Below are positions 1 through 7,514 of a stretch of DNA of 38,820 nucleotides, one piece after another. Position numbers and translations under genes: made by a program. The DNA comes from Oscillospiraceae bacterium (GTDB lineage: Bacteria; Bacillota; Clostridia; Oscillospirales; Acutalibacteraceae). The stretch spans positions 1 through 38,820 of the forward strand of contig SVOM01000016.1 of the NCBI GenBank assembly GCA_015066405.1, written 5' to 3'. Below the pieces are notes generated by a model that saw nothing but the letters and a program-made list of their open reading frames with translations, was not told where the DNA came from and made no database searches. Every line of letters starts with the position of its first letter. Position 1 is the stretch's first letter.

Positions 1-374
1 CACTCGATGTACATACCTTCGGTATTAACTTCATAAATTTGATTCATACGCTTGGTATCAAGTATGATACCGCCGCATACCGGGATAGCACCACCCTGTG
101 TACCGCCGCCGGCACCCCAGGTTGTTACGGGCATCTTGTAGTAGTTAGCAATTTTTACTACCTTTGATACCTCGGTTGCATCTTTCGGGCATACAACTAT
201 ATCCGCCTCGGGCATACGCTGTCCGCGGTCAGCCCACATACGTGAAAGCCAATAATAGTCAACACTGTGAGAAACCCTGTCGATTCCTCTGGTCGAACAG
301 TTTTCGCGACCTACCGCATCTTCAAGCTCGGTCAAAATCATTGCGAAAAGAAAATCGTTCATTTGATATTGCAT
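1..374 (-). CDS. FAD-linked oxidase (GlcD-like), 5' part only
   Basis: This is the N-terminal 124 or so residues of a protein that continues beyond the left window edge. It begins MQYQMNDFLFAMILTELEDA and contains a PCMH-type FAD-binding segment: VVCPKDATEVSKVVKIANYY, then a glycine-rich TWGAGGGTQGGAIPVCGGII stretch and LDTKRMNQIYEVN. That order is typical of the FAD_binding_4 family, which includes glycolate oxidase GlcD, D-lactate dehydrogenase and alkylglycerone-phosphate synthase. Members oxidise 2-hydroxy acids or related substrates with bound FAD; the substrate cannot be told from this fragment. The ATG at 374 follows AAGGAGAT at a good distance. It sits 21 nt downstream of the sugar-isomerase-like gene, so the two are probably one operon, and the enzyme may oxidise a product of the same sugar pathway. 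Confidence 0.8.
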   Translation of the reverse strand, partial: MQYQMNDFLFAMILTELEDAVGRENCSTRGIDRVSHSVDYYWLSRMWADRGQRMPEADIVVCPKDATEVSKVVKIANYYKMPVTTWGAGGGTQGGAIPVCGGIILDTKRMNQIYEVNTEGMYIE

Positions 375-395
375 TTTTATATCTCCTTTGAATTA

Positions 396-1802
396 TTATA
401 TTTTATCAATTTTTAAATTGGGGAAGTATTTGCAGAACTCGGCGAGTTCTTTTCTGTAATCGCCCTCAATTTCAACAAAGTGGTGGATGTAGGGACCCTC
501 GATTAAGCGATTCTCAATTGCTTGTAAATCTTCAAATTCGCCCCATATATATGTTCCGTGGGTTTGTGGGCCTGCAACGGTTTTACATTTAAGCGGTAAA
601 ATCATATATTCGCCGCTTTCCTGGTCAAGTCGCGCTACGGTATATTCGCCGTCCTTAGCGCGGAACCACTCGCGCTGATTAACAAGCCGTGCCACACTGT
701 CGGTGCCGCTTTCCGCTTTTTGTGATAACGGGAAGGGTCCACAGTGCCACAAAAGCTCGGCATTTTTGTTTTCGGGATGACGTACGGTAAACTCGCCAAA
801 TAGCGGTTTGCCGTGTCCTAAAGTTGCACATTTTAGCAGTGCCATAGTTAAAGCACAGTGCATATCACTTTCACACGATACCATATAACCCATATCATTA
901 AGTATTCCGTAAACGGCACAGGGGGCAAGTCCGTCAAACATAACAGGGGTTGCCGTCCAACATTCAGCCGAAATAACGTCAAGTTTAAACTCATCAAACA
1001 AGTGCTTATACATAACCGTCAGCGTTGCCATAGGTTTAACGTATTTAGGTGTTAAGTCATCAAGCTTATAGTTGCTTAATATGTAATCTTCAATTTCCTT
1101 TATTTCATCCGCATAATTTTCGGAAGCTGATTTCATACGCTGTTCAATAATGGCAAAATTGATAGGTATAATTCTGATACCGAATTTTTCCATCAGTTCG
1201 CCCTCGTTCCAAATTACCGAGAAGAAGGGGGCGGGGCGAGCACCTACTTGACCTATACGCATACCGCTAAAGTTTTTAACCATACAGGTAACGCGGATAA
1301 AACTTTCAAGTCCTTCTTTAAACTCATCGTCTTCCACACGGCAGCAAGGAATGTGTGAGAACGGGATGTGATAACGCTGCATCTGTCGAGATACGCCAAA
1401 CAAACCACACTGTGAGTCGGTAGGACGCATACCGTCTACGTAATATTCATCATCAAGAGGAGCCCATAAAACAACGGGTTTTCCAAGTGCCTTTGCAATA
1501 TCGGCGGCGGCCTCTTCGTTTCCAAAGTTGCAGTTTAAAATAAATACGCCGTCAACCTTTTCGTTTTTGAAACGCTCGATTACTTCTTTGGCCGAGTTAT
1601 CATCAAAAACTAAATCGTTAATGCCAATGCCTTTGTTATCTACAAAGGATACGTTTTCATTGGTAAAATGCTTCTCAATGTAGTCAACAAACTTTTTGCC
1701 ACGCTGTTCGGCGGAATACCAGTTTAAAAAGGTGCCGCGCGGACGGTCGGTTGCGTTGCGGCGCATTGCCACAATGCCGATTTTTACTTTGTAGTCAAAC
1801 AA
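396..1802 (-). CDS. L-fucose isomerase-like protein
   Basis: A 468-residue protein of the L-fucose/L-arabinose isomerase fold. Residues 1-170 form an alpha/beta N-terminal region (KIGIVAMRRN start). GMRIGQVGARPAPFFSVIWN lies at about 180-199. The C-terminal region has AECWTA, then CESD with candidate metal ligands E311 and D313, and WHCG with H353, matching the E/D/H ligand pattern of the family. Fucose and arabinose isomerases interconvert aldoses and ketoses with a divalent metal; many homologues of this shorter type are uncharacterised, so the sugar is unknown. An in-frame ATG lies further upstream at 1859, but the TTG at 1802 has GGGGAG eight bases before it and starts at the conserved strand, so I chose TTG. 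A promoter and dyad lie just upstream, and a divergent RpiR-type regulator faces it. Confidence 0.78.
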   Translation of the reverse strand: MFDYKVKIGIVAMRRNATDRPRGTFLNWYSAEQRGKKFVDYIEKHFTNENVSFVDNKGIGINDLVFDDNSAKEVIERFKNEKVDGVFILNCNFGNEEAAADIAKALGKPVVLWAPLDDEYYVDGMRPTDSQCGLFGVSRQMQRYHIPFSHIPCCRVEDDEFKEGLESFIRVTCMVKNFSGMRIGQVGARPAPFFSVIWNEGELMEKFGIRIIPINFAIIEQRMKSASENYADEIKEIEDYILSNYKLDDLTPKYVKPMATLTVMYKHLFDEFKLDVISAECWTATPVMFDGLAPCAVYGILNDMGYMVSCESDMHCALTMALLKCATLGHGKPLFGEFTVRHPENKNAELLWHCGPFPLSQKAESGTDSVARLVNQREWFRAKDGEYTVARLDQESGEYMILPLKCKTVAGPQTHGTYIWGEFEDLQAIENRLIEGPYIHHFVEIEGDYRKELAEFCKYFPNLKIDKI

Positions 1803-1841
1803 AAAATCATCTCCCCAAAAAGACAAAATTTTTACAATTAA

Positions 1842-1870
1842 AGAATAACAAAAAAACAAGATGAATTCAA
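1842..1870 (-). promoter_or_regulatory. Sigma-A promoter of the isomerase-oxidase operon
   Basis: On the minus strand TTGAAT (1870-1865) and TATTCT (1847-1842) are separated by 17 bases. The hexamers are upstream of the TTG start at 1802, and a TGAAAA-N3-TTTTCA dyad lies immediately upstream of the -35. Confidence 0.6.
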
Positions 1871-1877
1871 CATTTCT

Positions 1878-1892
1878 TGAAAATAATTTTCA
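1878..1892. promoter_or_regulatory. Dyad operator 1, probable RpiR-family site
   Basis: TGAAAATAATTTTCA is a 15-bp palindrome with a 3-bp centre. It abuts the -35 of the minus-strand isomerase promoter. The same half-sites recur 52 bp away (centre to centre), about five helical turns, at the regulator's own promoter. Binding by the adjacent RpiR-type protein is inferred from position and repetition. Confidence 0.6.
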
Positions 1893-1899
1893 TTGATTG

Positions 1900-1927
1900 T
1901 TGATTTTTTTGAAAAATATGTTAAAAT
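1900..1927 (+). promoter_or_regulatory. Sigma-A promoter of the rpiR-like gene
   Basis: TTGATT (1900-1905), 16-base spacer, TAAAAT (1922-1927). The predicted start of transcription, near 1934, falls inside the second dyad operator. Confidence 0.6.
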
Positions 1928-1929
1928 AA

Positions 1930-1944
1930 TGAAAAGAATTTTCA
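1930..1944. promoter_or_regulatory. Dyad operator 2, probable RpiR-family site
   Basis: TGAAAAGAATTTTCA shares the TGAAAA-N3-TTTTCA pattern of the dyad at 1878. It covers the predicted transcription start of the regulator gene and ends 14 bases before its ATG, a classic position for repression of its own gene. Confidence 0.6.
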
Positions 1945-1958
1945 TTTAGGGTGGTAAA

Positions 1959-2798
1959 ATGGAATCAATAATTCATAAAATACGCTTTATGCGCGATGAA
2001 ATGGGACCTGCGGAAAAACTAATATGTGATTATATCTTAAATAATGCAAATGAAATTACGGGAATTTCAATTAGCGAGCTTGCAAAGCGTTGCGGTTGCG
2101 GCGATGCAACTGTGGTGCGCTTTTCACGAAAACTTGGGTTTGATGGGTATCAGTCCTTAAAAATCGGTATCGCAACTGAGATTAAATTGAGTTCATCGGT
2201 TGAAGAAGAAATAACTAAAAAAGACACCTGCTTTGAAATTTTCCAAAAAAGAATAAATGATGTATCTGTGGCGCTAAAAAATACCGAGTCGGTGCTTGAT
2301 GAAGAAAGATTAGAGGAAGCCGCCAAAAAGATTATGTCGGCAAAGCGCATAGTTATATTCGGGCTTGGTAACTCTGCGGCGATAGCACAGGATGCGGCGC
2401 ATAAGTTTTTAAGGTTGGGACTAAATGCTCAAGCGTGTTGCGATAATCATTTGCAGGCAATAATAGCCTCGCACTTAGATAGGCAAAGTGTTACAATAGC
2501 CATATCGCACTCAGGCTCTTCTAAAGACATAGTAGAAGCGGTACAATTATCAAAAATCGGAGGTGCCACAACTATTGGCATAACAAATTATGGCTCTTCT
2601 CCACTTAACGACAACTGCGATATAGTTCTTCACACAAAGTCGGATGAAACGCGCCGCTCAATACTTGCTATGAGCTCTCGTATTGCACAGTTGGCTATTT
2701 TTGATGCCATTTATACCTATATAGTTGTAAATACGGATAAAGAATCGGTAAACGCAGTTTACAATACCGAGGTTGCGTTGCAAAACAAGAAATATTGA
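1959..2798 (+). CDS. MurR/RpiR family transcriptional regulator
   Basis: A 279-residue protein with the two-domain RpiR layout. The N-terminal helix-turn-helix of about 75 residues contains SISELAKRCGCGDATVVRFS at roughly 37-56, the family's recognition region. A SIS sugar-phosphate-binding domain follows (IVIFGLGNSAAIAQDAAHKF near 131-150, and AISHSGSSKDIVEA). Family members sense a phosphorylated sugar or amino sugar and repress or activate nearby catabolic genes. The ATG at 1959 follows GGGTGG. It is divergent from the isomerase-like operon, with two copies of the same dyad between them, so it probably controls both transcripts. The effector is unknown. Confidence 0.9.
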   Translation: MESIIHKIRFMRDEMGPAEKLICDYILNNANEITGISISELAKRCGCGDATVVRFSRKLGFDGYQSLKIGIATEIKLSSSVEEEITKKDTCFEIFQKRINDVSVALKNTESVLDEERLEEAAKKIMSAKRIVIFGLGNSAAIAQDAAHKFLRLGLNAQACCDNHLQAIIASHLDRQSVTIAISHSGSSKDIVEAVQLSKIGGATTIGITNYGSSPLNDNCDIVLHTKSDETRRSILAMSSRIAQLAIFDAIYTYIVVNTDKESVNAVYNTEVALQNKKY

Positions 2799-2823
2799 TT
2801 TAAAGAAGCGATGTTGGTATAAT
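2795..2823 (+). promoter_or_regulatory. Sigma-A promoter of the acyltransferase gene
   Basis: TTGATT (2795-2800), 17-base spacer, TATAAT (2818-2823). The -35 overlaps the stop codon of the upstream regulator gene. Confidence 0.65.
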
Positions 2824-2856
2824 AAAAAGGCCGAAAAAATTTTAGGGGAATATTAA

Positions 2857-4119
2857 ATGAAAATAAAGACAAAAAAATTGCCTTTTACTAAGGTTTTAGA
2901 AATTAAAAAACCAAAGCACAAATATCCCAAAAAGCCAAATATTTTATTTAGAACGATTATCAGAATTGCGGCTTTACCCGATTTGTGGGCAACGCGTTTT
3001 AAGTATACCAAAACCCGTATGGACAAAGCGGGGGATGGGCCGTATCTTATTTTAATGAATCACTCAAGCTTTATCGATTTGGAGATAGCATCGCGCATTT
3101 TTTACCCAATGCCGTACGGTATTGTTTGTACCTCGGATGGTTTTGTCGGCAAAGAGTGGCTTATGCGTAATATCGGTTGTATACCCACACAAAAATTTGT
3201 TACCGATGTTACTTTAATTAAAGATTTAATTTATGCCATACAAAAAAAGAAAATCAGCGTGCTTATGTATCCGGAGGCAAGCTACACCTTTGATGGCACC
3301 GCAACACCATTGCCGCGCCGCCTTGGAGTTTTAATTAAAAAGCTCGGTGTACCTGTGCTCACGGTTATAACCGATGGCGCATTTTTGCGCGACCCGCTTT
3401 ATAACGGACTGCAAAAGCGAAAAGTAAAGGTAAGCGCGCATCTTCACTGCCTTTTTACAAAAGAAGATATAGAAAGTTTATCGGTTGAAGAACTCGATAA
3501 ACAGTTAGATGAGGCATTTTCTTTCGATAATTTTGCCGCTCAGTACGATAAAAGAATTAAGGTGAATGAGAAATTCCGAGCTGACGGACTCAACCGCATT
3601 TTATATCGCTGTGCTGCTTGTAATACCGAAGGAAAAATGGTGGGCGAGGGCACGTTTATTACCTGTAAACATTGCGGTAAAAAATATTATCTTAATGAAT
3701 ATGGTCGCCTTGAAGCTCAAAACGGAGAAACCGAATTTGCCCATATACCTGACTGGTATAATTGGCAACGTGAGTGTGTAAGGAATGAAATAATAGGCGG
3801 CACATATAAATTAGAAACAGATGTAGATATAGCCGTTTTGCGTGATTTTAAAGCAATTTATAAGGTCGGTAGCGGTCGCCTTGTGCATACCGCCGATGGC
3901 TTCGAGCTTGAGGGCTGCGATGGCGAACTTAAATACCATCATTCGCCGCTTGCATCCTACGGACTTTATTCCGATTATTTTTGGTACGAAATAGGCGATG
4001 TAATTTGTATTGGAAATAAGGATATGCTTTATTATTGCTTCCCAAAAATTAAGGGCGATATAGTAGCCAAAACCCGTATTGCAGCGGAAGAAATTTATAA
4101 ACTTAAAAAAGAAAAATAA
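2857..4119 (+). CDS. PlsC-like acyltransferase with zinc ribbon and extra C-terminal domain
   Basis: A 420-residue protein in three parts. Residues 60-230 are a lysophospholipid acyltransferase (PlsC/LPLAT) domain with the catalytic NHSSFID motif (H69, D74) and PEAS at 139-142 in place of the usual FPEGTR-type block. Residues 250-275 form a zinc ribbon (C252, C255, C270, C273). Residues 285-420 are a mixed domain I do not recognise, rich in aromatic residues. PlsC enzymes acylate lysophosphatidic acid at the membrane, but fusion to a zinc ribbon and a further domain is not the housekeeping form, and a standard short PlsC is encoded at 9403. It may act on another lipid or acceptor. It has its own promoter and ends at a bidirectional terminator. 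The ATG follows AGGGGAA. Confidence 0.75.
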   Translation: MKIKTKKLPFTKVLEIKKPKHKYPKKPNILFRTIIRIAALPDLWATRFKYTKTRMDKAGDGPYLILMNHSSFIDLEIASRIFYPMPYGIVCTSDGFVGKEWLMRNIGCIPTQKFVTDVTLIKDLIYAIQKKKISVLMYPEASYTFDGTATPLPRRLGVLIKKLGVPVLTVITDGAFLRDPLYNGLQKRKVKVSAHLHCLFTKEDIESLSVEELDKQLDEAFSFDNFAAQYDKRIKVNEKFRADGLNRILYRCAACNTEGKMVGEGTFITCKHCGKKYYLNEYGRLEAQNGETEFAHIPDWYNWQRECVRNEIIGGTYKLETDVDIAVLRDFKAIYKVGSGRLVHTADGFELEGCDGELKYHHSPLASYGLYSDYFWYEIGDVICIGNKDMLYYCFPKIKGDIVAKTRIAAEEIYKLKKEK

Positions 4120-4123
4120 ATAG

Positions 4124-4154
4124 AAAAACTCGGAGAAAATTCTCCGAGTTTTTT
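4124..4154. terminator. Bidirectional rho-independent terminator
   Basis: Stem ACTCGGAGA/TCTCCGAGT with loop AAAT, flanked by an A-run on the left and a T-run on the right, so it can act on both strands. It separates the convergent acyltransferase and DUF554 genes and touches the stop codon of the latter. Confidence 0.85.
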
Positions 4155-4860
4155 ACATAAATTGACAAAGTAATAACGGCAAAAATATTGCAGGAACAAA
4201 ATTCATAACCTTTATTTTAGTTATGCCGAGCATATTGAAAGACAAGGCCACTATAAGCAAAGAGCCAACGGTTGACATTTGTGTAATAATATCTGTCGTC
4301 AAAAACGGTGCTATGTAAACGGCAAGCAGTGTAATTCCACCTTGAATTATAAGCACCGAGGCACTCGAAAGCATAACACCAAATCCGAGGGTTGAGGCGA
4401 GCGTTACTGCCGCAATGCAGTCAATAACCGCTTTCGAATAAATGGTCATATTATTGCCGCTTATTCCACTTTCAAGCGAGCCGACAATGGTCATCGCACC
4501 AACGCAAAAAAGCAGTGTGGCACTGACAAAGCCCTCAGCAATTTTTGCATTTCCGCCTTTTTTATTGACTACTTGCTCTAATTTTCGACCAAGCCGATTT
4601 ACCCATTTATCAAGGTCTATTAACTCGCCTATGAGTGCGCCTAAGGCCATAGAAATTATGATAACAAGTATTTTATTGCCATCATTTAAAATGCCGTCAA
4701 TACCAATTAGCAGCACGCAAAAAGCCATACCCGTCATAAGTGCATTTTTAAGTTTTTCGGGTATTCCTTTTTTGAATATCATACCTATACCGGCACCGAG
4801 TATAACAGTGAAGAAGTTAACTACGGCGCCGCTTGTGAGTATCATTTTAAGAGTTTCCAT
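4153..4860 (-). CDS. DUF554 family membrane protein
   Basis: A 235-residue, very hydrophobic protein with about six or seven predicted membrane spans. It starts with a VVNFFTVILGAGIGMIFKKG block and has glycine-rich segments (ALGALIGELIDLDKWVNRLG, LFCVGAMTIVGSLESGISG) that I recognise from the DUF554 (YqgA/YdfK) family. The family is widespread in Firmicutes and Proteobacteria and has no firmly established transport substrate or function. The gene is eight bases downstream of the SDR oxidoreductase and probably cotranscribed. Its ATG follows GAGGTG with a short spacing. Confidence 0.85.
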   Translation of the reverse strand: METLKMILTSGAVVNFFTVILGAGIGMIFKKGIPEKLKNALMTGMAFCVLLIGIDGILNDGNKILVIIISMALGALIGELIDLDKWVNRLGRKLEQVVNKKGGNAKIAEGFVSATLLFCVGAMTIVGSLESGISGNNMTIYSKAVIDCIAAVTLASTLGFGVMLSSASVLIIQGGITLLAVYIAPFLTTDIITQMSTVGSLLIVALSFNMLGITKIKVMNFVPAIFLPLLLCQFM

Positions 4861-4868
4861 ATCACACC

Positions 4869-5630
4869 TCAGGTTTTAGCAAAATACATCATAATGCTGT
4901 GCGGTACAATCTTTGCAAGGAAACGATAAAATTTATAAAAAGCCCTGTCGGTATACATACCGCGGCCGCGCTTTGCCGCAATGAGTGATTTGCGAGCCAC
5001 ACTCTTCACCTTCACGCGCGGCAACATATCAAAGGTTTTACTGGTGCCCTTTGCTATGTTTGCAACGGGTAAAAACTCGGTATCCATGGGTCCCGGACAC
5101 ACGGCCGTTACATTAATGCGGCGTTTTTTAAGTTCAAAGCGTAAAGCTCTTGAAAAAGATGTAACATACGCCTTGGTAGAACTGTAAACCGCCATTCTGG
5201 CGTTTGGCACAAATGATGCAATGGAGCTTACGTTTATAATTTGAGCATTTTCTCTCATAAATTCGAGAGTTATGCTTGTAATAATGGTTAATGCTTCACA
5301 GTTAAGCCGTACCATACCACCGTTATCACTTGTAGAAATGTTTGCAAAATCGTTGAGTCGTCCAAAACCTGCATTGTTAATAAGAATTTTAACGTTCGCC
5401 TTTGTGTCGGTAAGTAACTGCTTGTAAGCGGCAACGTTTTGCTCATCGGTTATATCGCACACAACCGCACGGCAGGGAACTGCCGCAATACTTTTTGCAA
5501 GCTCCTCTAATTTTTCCTTTCGGCGCGCAATAATCCATATTTCATTAAGTGTGGGGTACATATCGGCAATTTGCTTAACATATTCCGTGCCAAGCCCCGA
5601 TGAAGCACCCGTAACTACTGCTATATCCAT
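4869..5630 (-). CDS. Short-chain dehydrogenase/reductase
   Basis: A 253-residue classical SDR. It has the nucleotide-binding TGASSGLG at 7-14, NNAG at 85-88, the catalytic serine in INVSSIAS near 132-139, the Y149-x3-K153 pair, and a CPGPMDTEF loop. Such enzymes perform NAD(P)H-dependent oxidation or reduction of alcohols and ketones. The overall look is that of the DltE/YqjQ type of broad-range SDRs, and the substrate cannot be predicted. No signal peptide is visible. It is first in a two-gene operon with the DUF554 protein and has its own promoter, back to back with that of RNase Y. Confidence 0.88.
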   Translation of the reverse strand: MDIAVVTGASSGLGTEYVKQIADMYPTLNEIWIIARRKEKLEELAKSIAAVPCRAVVCDITDEQNVAAYKQLLTDTKANVKILINNAGFGRLNDFANISTSDNGGMVRLNCEALTIITSITLEFMRENAQIINVSSIASFVPNARMAVYSSTKAYVTSFSRALRFELKKRRINVTAVCPGPMDTEFLPVANIAKGTSKTFDMLPRVKVKSVARKSLIAAKRGRGMYTDRAFYKFYRFLAKIVPHSIMMYFAKT

Positions 5631-5655
5631 AAAAACACCAACCTTTTATATAACC

Positions 5656-5683
5656 ATTATAACCACTTTTTTGATAAAAGCAA
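5656..5683 (-). promoter_or_regulatory. Sigma-A promoter of the SDR-DUF554 operon
   Basis: Minus-strand TTGCTT (5683-5678), 16-base spacer, consensus TATAAT (5661-5656), a short distance upstream of the SDR start at 5630. Confidence 0.6.
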
Positions 5684-5691
5684 TATACTTT

Positions 5692-5711
5692 ATATACAAT
5701 TTGTTGTATAT
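5692..5711. promoter_or_regulatory. Inverted repeat between divergent promoters
   Basis: ATATACAA and TTGTATAT are perfect complements separated by TTTG. The repeat lies between the SDR promoter -35 and the RNase Y promoter -35, where a regulator could affect both. No cognate regulator is encoded next to it. Confidence 0.45.
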
Positions 5712-5716
5712 TCGGC

Positions 5717-5745
5717 TTGACACATAATAAATGTAGTGGTAAAAT
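5717..5745 (+). promoter_or_regulatory. Sigma-A promoter of rny
   Basis: Consensus TTGACA (5717-5722), 17-base spacer, TAAAAT (5740-5745). Transcription should start near 5752, leaving a leader of about 120 nt. Confidence 0.75.
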
Positions 5746-5763
5746 GTTAAGGATGAAAGTATC

Positions 5764-5846
5764 GTTTGTTTTTACTGCACGGTTTGGCGACGGCAGTAAA
5801 TGCAAACTTATTTATCCGGGTAAATACGGCCCCGCTTTAAGCCGTA
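5764..5846 (+). promoter_or_regulatory. Structured 5' leader of rny
   Basis: Two hairpins are predicted by eye. The first pairs GTTTG (5764-5768) plus TTTACTGC (5771-5778) with GCAGTAAA (5793-5800) plus CAAAC (5803-5807), around a small internal loop. The second pairs TACGGC (5825-5830) with GCCGTA (5841-5846). They lie between promoter and ribosome-binding site and match no riboswitch class I know. Confidence 0.45.
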
Positions 5847-5872
5847 ATATTATATAAGGAGGTGCATTGTAT

Positions 5873-7417
5873 ATGATGCCCTATATCATTGGTGCAGCTA
5901 TCGCCGTAGTATTAGGCGTTATTGGTTTTTTTGTTGGCTCTGCATATAGGCAAAAGGCCGACCGTACCGAACTCGGTACTGCAAAAGATGAGGCACGCCG
6001 TATTTTAGGTGATGCCATAAAAAATGCTGAAACCAAGAAAAAGGAAATTCTTATTGAAGCTAAGGATGAGGTTTATCAGTTAAGACAGGAAGCTGAGCGC
6101 GATATCAAAGAGCGCCGCAGTGATGTACAGCGCAGTGAACATCGTTTACAGCAAAAAGAAGAATCTCTTGATAAAAAGATTGAAAATTTAGAAGCAAAAG
6201 AAGAAAAATTAGCACTCAAAGCCAAAGAAATTGAAGATAAAATCGATGAGTGCGAGAGAATCAAGAAAAGTCAAATTGAAATGCTTGAAAAAATCTCAGG
6301 TTTTACCAAGCAAGAAGCAAAAGACTTTTTACTCAGTATGCTTGATGGTGAGTTGAATCACGAAAAAGCAGTTAGAATTCTTGAGTTTGAAAAACACACA
6401 AAAGAAGAGGCTGACAAAATGGCTCGAGAAATTCTCGGTCATGCTATTCAGCGTTGTGCGGCTGACCATACTTCCGAAATTACCGTTTCGGTTGTGGCAT
6501 TGCCAAATGACGAAATGAAAGGCCGTATTATCGGTAGAGAAGGTCGTAATATTCGTGCGCTTGAAACTGCAACGGGTGCCGACCTTATTATTGATGATAC
6601 CCCCGAAGCCATTACTGTTTCGTGCTTTGACCCCGTTCGCCGCGAAATTGCGCGTTTAACACTTGAAAAGCTTATTGTAGATGGTCGTATCCATCCTGCA
6701 AGAATCGAAGAGATGATTAACAAGGCAACCGCCGAGGTTAACGCTACTATCAAGCAGGAGGGCGAGCGTGCAATGCTCGAAGCAGGTATTCATAACCTGC
6801 ATCCCGAGCTTATTAAGCTTATCGGTAAACTTAAATACCGCACAAGCTATGGTCAAAGTGTGCTTAATCATTCGTTGGAGGTTTGCCACTTATCAGGTCT
6901 TATTGCGGCTGAAATCGGCGCAAACGTAACCTTGGCAAAGCGTGCAGGCTTGCTTCACGATATTGGTAAGGCGCTTGACCACGAGCAAGAGGGCTCACAC
7001 ATCCAACTCGGTGTTGAGGCTGCTAAAAAATACAAGGAAAACGAGGATGTTATCCACGCTATCCACGCTCATCACGGCGAAATCGAGGCAAAAACGGTTA
7101 TTGCTTGCATAGTACAGGCGGCCGATGCTATCTCGGCTTCTCGCCCGGGAGCTCGCAGAGAGAATATTGAGAACTACATCAAACGTCTTGAAAAACTTGA
7201 GGAAATCGCCAATTCCTTTAACGGCGTTGAACGTTCTTATGCTATTCAGGCTGGTAGAGAGGTGCGTATTATCGTTAAGCCCGAGGTTATCAGTGATGAC
7301 CAAATGGTGCTTATAGCTCACGATATTGCTCAGCGTATTGAAAATGAGCTTGAATATCCCGGTCAGATTAAGGTAAATCTTATTCGTGAGAATAGAGCGG
7401 TTGATTACGCAAAATAA
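5873..7417 (+). CDS. rny: Ribonuclease Y
   Basis: A 514-residue membrane-anchored endoribonuclease that starts mRNA decay in Firmicutes. An N-terminal membrane helix ([18 protein letters not shown]) is followed by a charged coiled coil to about residue 150. A KH domain has [15 protein letters not shown], and an HD domain has [12 protein letters not shown] with the metal-binding His-Asp near residues 361-362. Length and order match the family. I place the start at ATG 5873, eight bases after AAGGAGGTG; a TTG at 5867 is in frame but too close to that site. It has its own strong promoter, a structured leader and a terminator, so it is a single-gene unit. Confidence 0.96.
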   Translation: MMPYIIGAAIAVVLGVIGFFVGSAYRQKADRTELGTAKDEARRILGDAIKNAETKKKEILIEAKDEVYQLRQEAERDIKERRSDVQRSEHRLQQKEESLDKKIENLEAKEEKLALKAKEIEDKIDECERIKKSQIEMLEKISGFTKQEAKDFLLSMLDGELNHEKAVRILEFEKHTKEEADKMAREILGHAIQRCAADHTSEITVSVVALPNDEMKGRIIGREGRNIRALETATGADLIIDDTPEAITVSCFDPVRREIARLTLEKLIVDGRIHPARIEEMINKATAEVNATIKQEGERAMLEAGIHNLHPELIKLIGKLKYRTSYGQSVLNHSLEVCHLSGLIAAEIGANVTLAKRAGLLHDIGKALDHEQEGSHIQLGVEAAKKYKENEDVIHAIHAHHGEIEAKTVIACIVQAADAISASRPGARRENIENYIKRLEKLEEIANSFNGVERSYAIQAGREVRIIVKPEVISDDQMVLIAHDIAQRIENELEYPGQIKVNLIRENRAVDYAK

Positions 7418-7424
7418 AAACATT

Positions 7425-7453
7425 AAAACCGATGCGAAAGCATCGGTTTTTCT
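7425..7453 (+). terminator. Terminator of rny
   Basis: AAAACCGATGC and GCATCGGTTTT close a GAAA tetraloop and are followed by T-rich sequence, eight bases after the rny stop codon. Confidence 0.9.
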
Positions 7454-7481
7454 TTACTTTTCGTTAACTTTGTATTAAAAT
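7453..7481 (+). promoter_or_regulatory. Possible promoter of the baiN-cmk-plsC-ispH cluster
   Basis: TTTACT (7453-7458), 17-base spacer, TAAAAT (7476-7481), immediately after the rny terminator. The -35 match is modest. Confidence 0.4.
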
Positions 7482-7514
7482 ATATTAGATATACTTGAAA
7501 GGGTGGTGAGTGGG

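Noticed and set aside
5750..5866. A known riboswitch or T-box in the rny leader
   Set aside because: The hairpins do not show a T-box specifier/antiterminator or any riboswitch core I can identify, and there is no terminator before the start codon.
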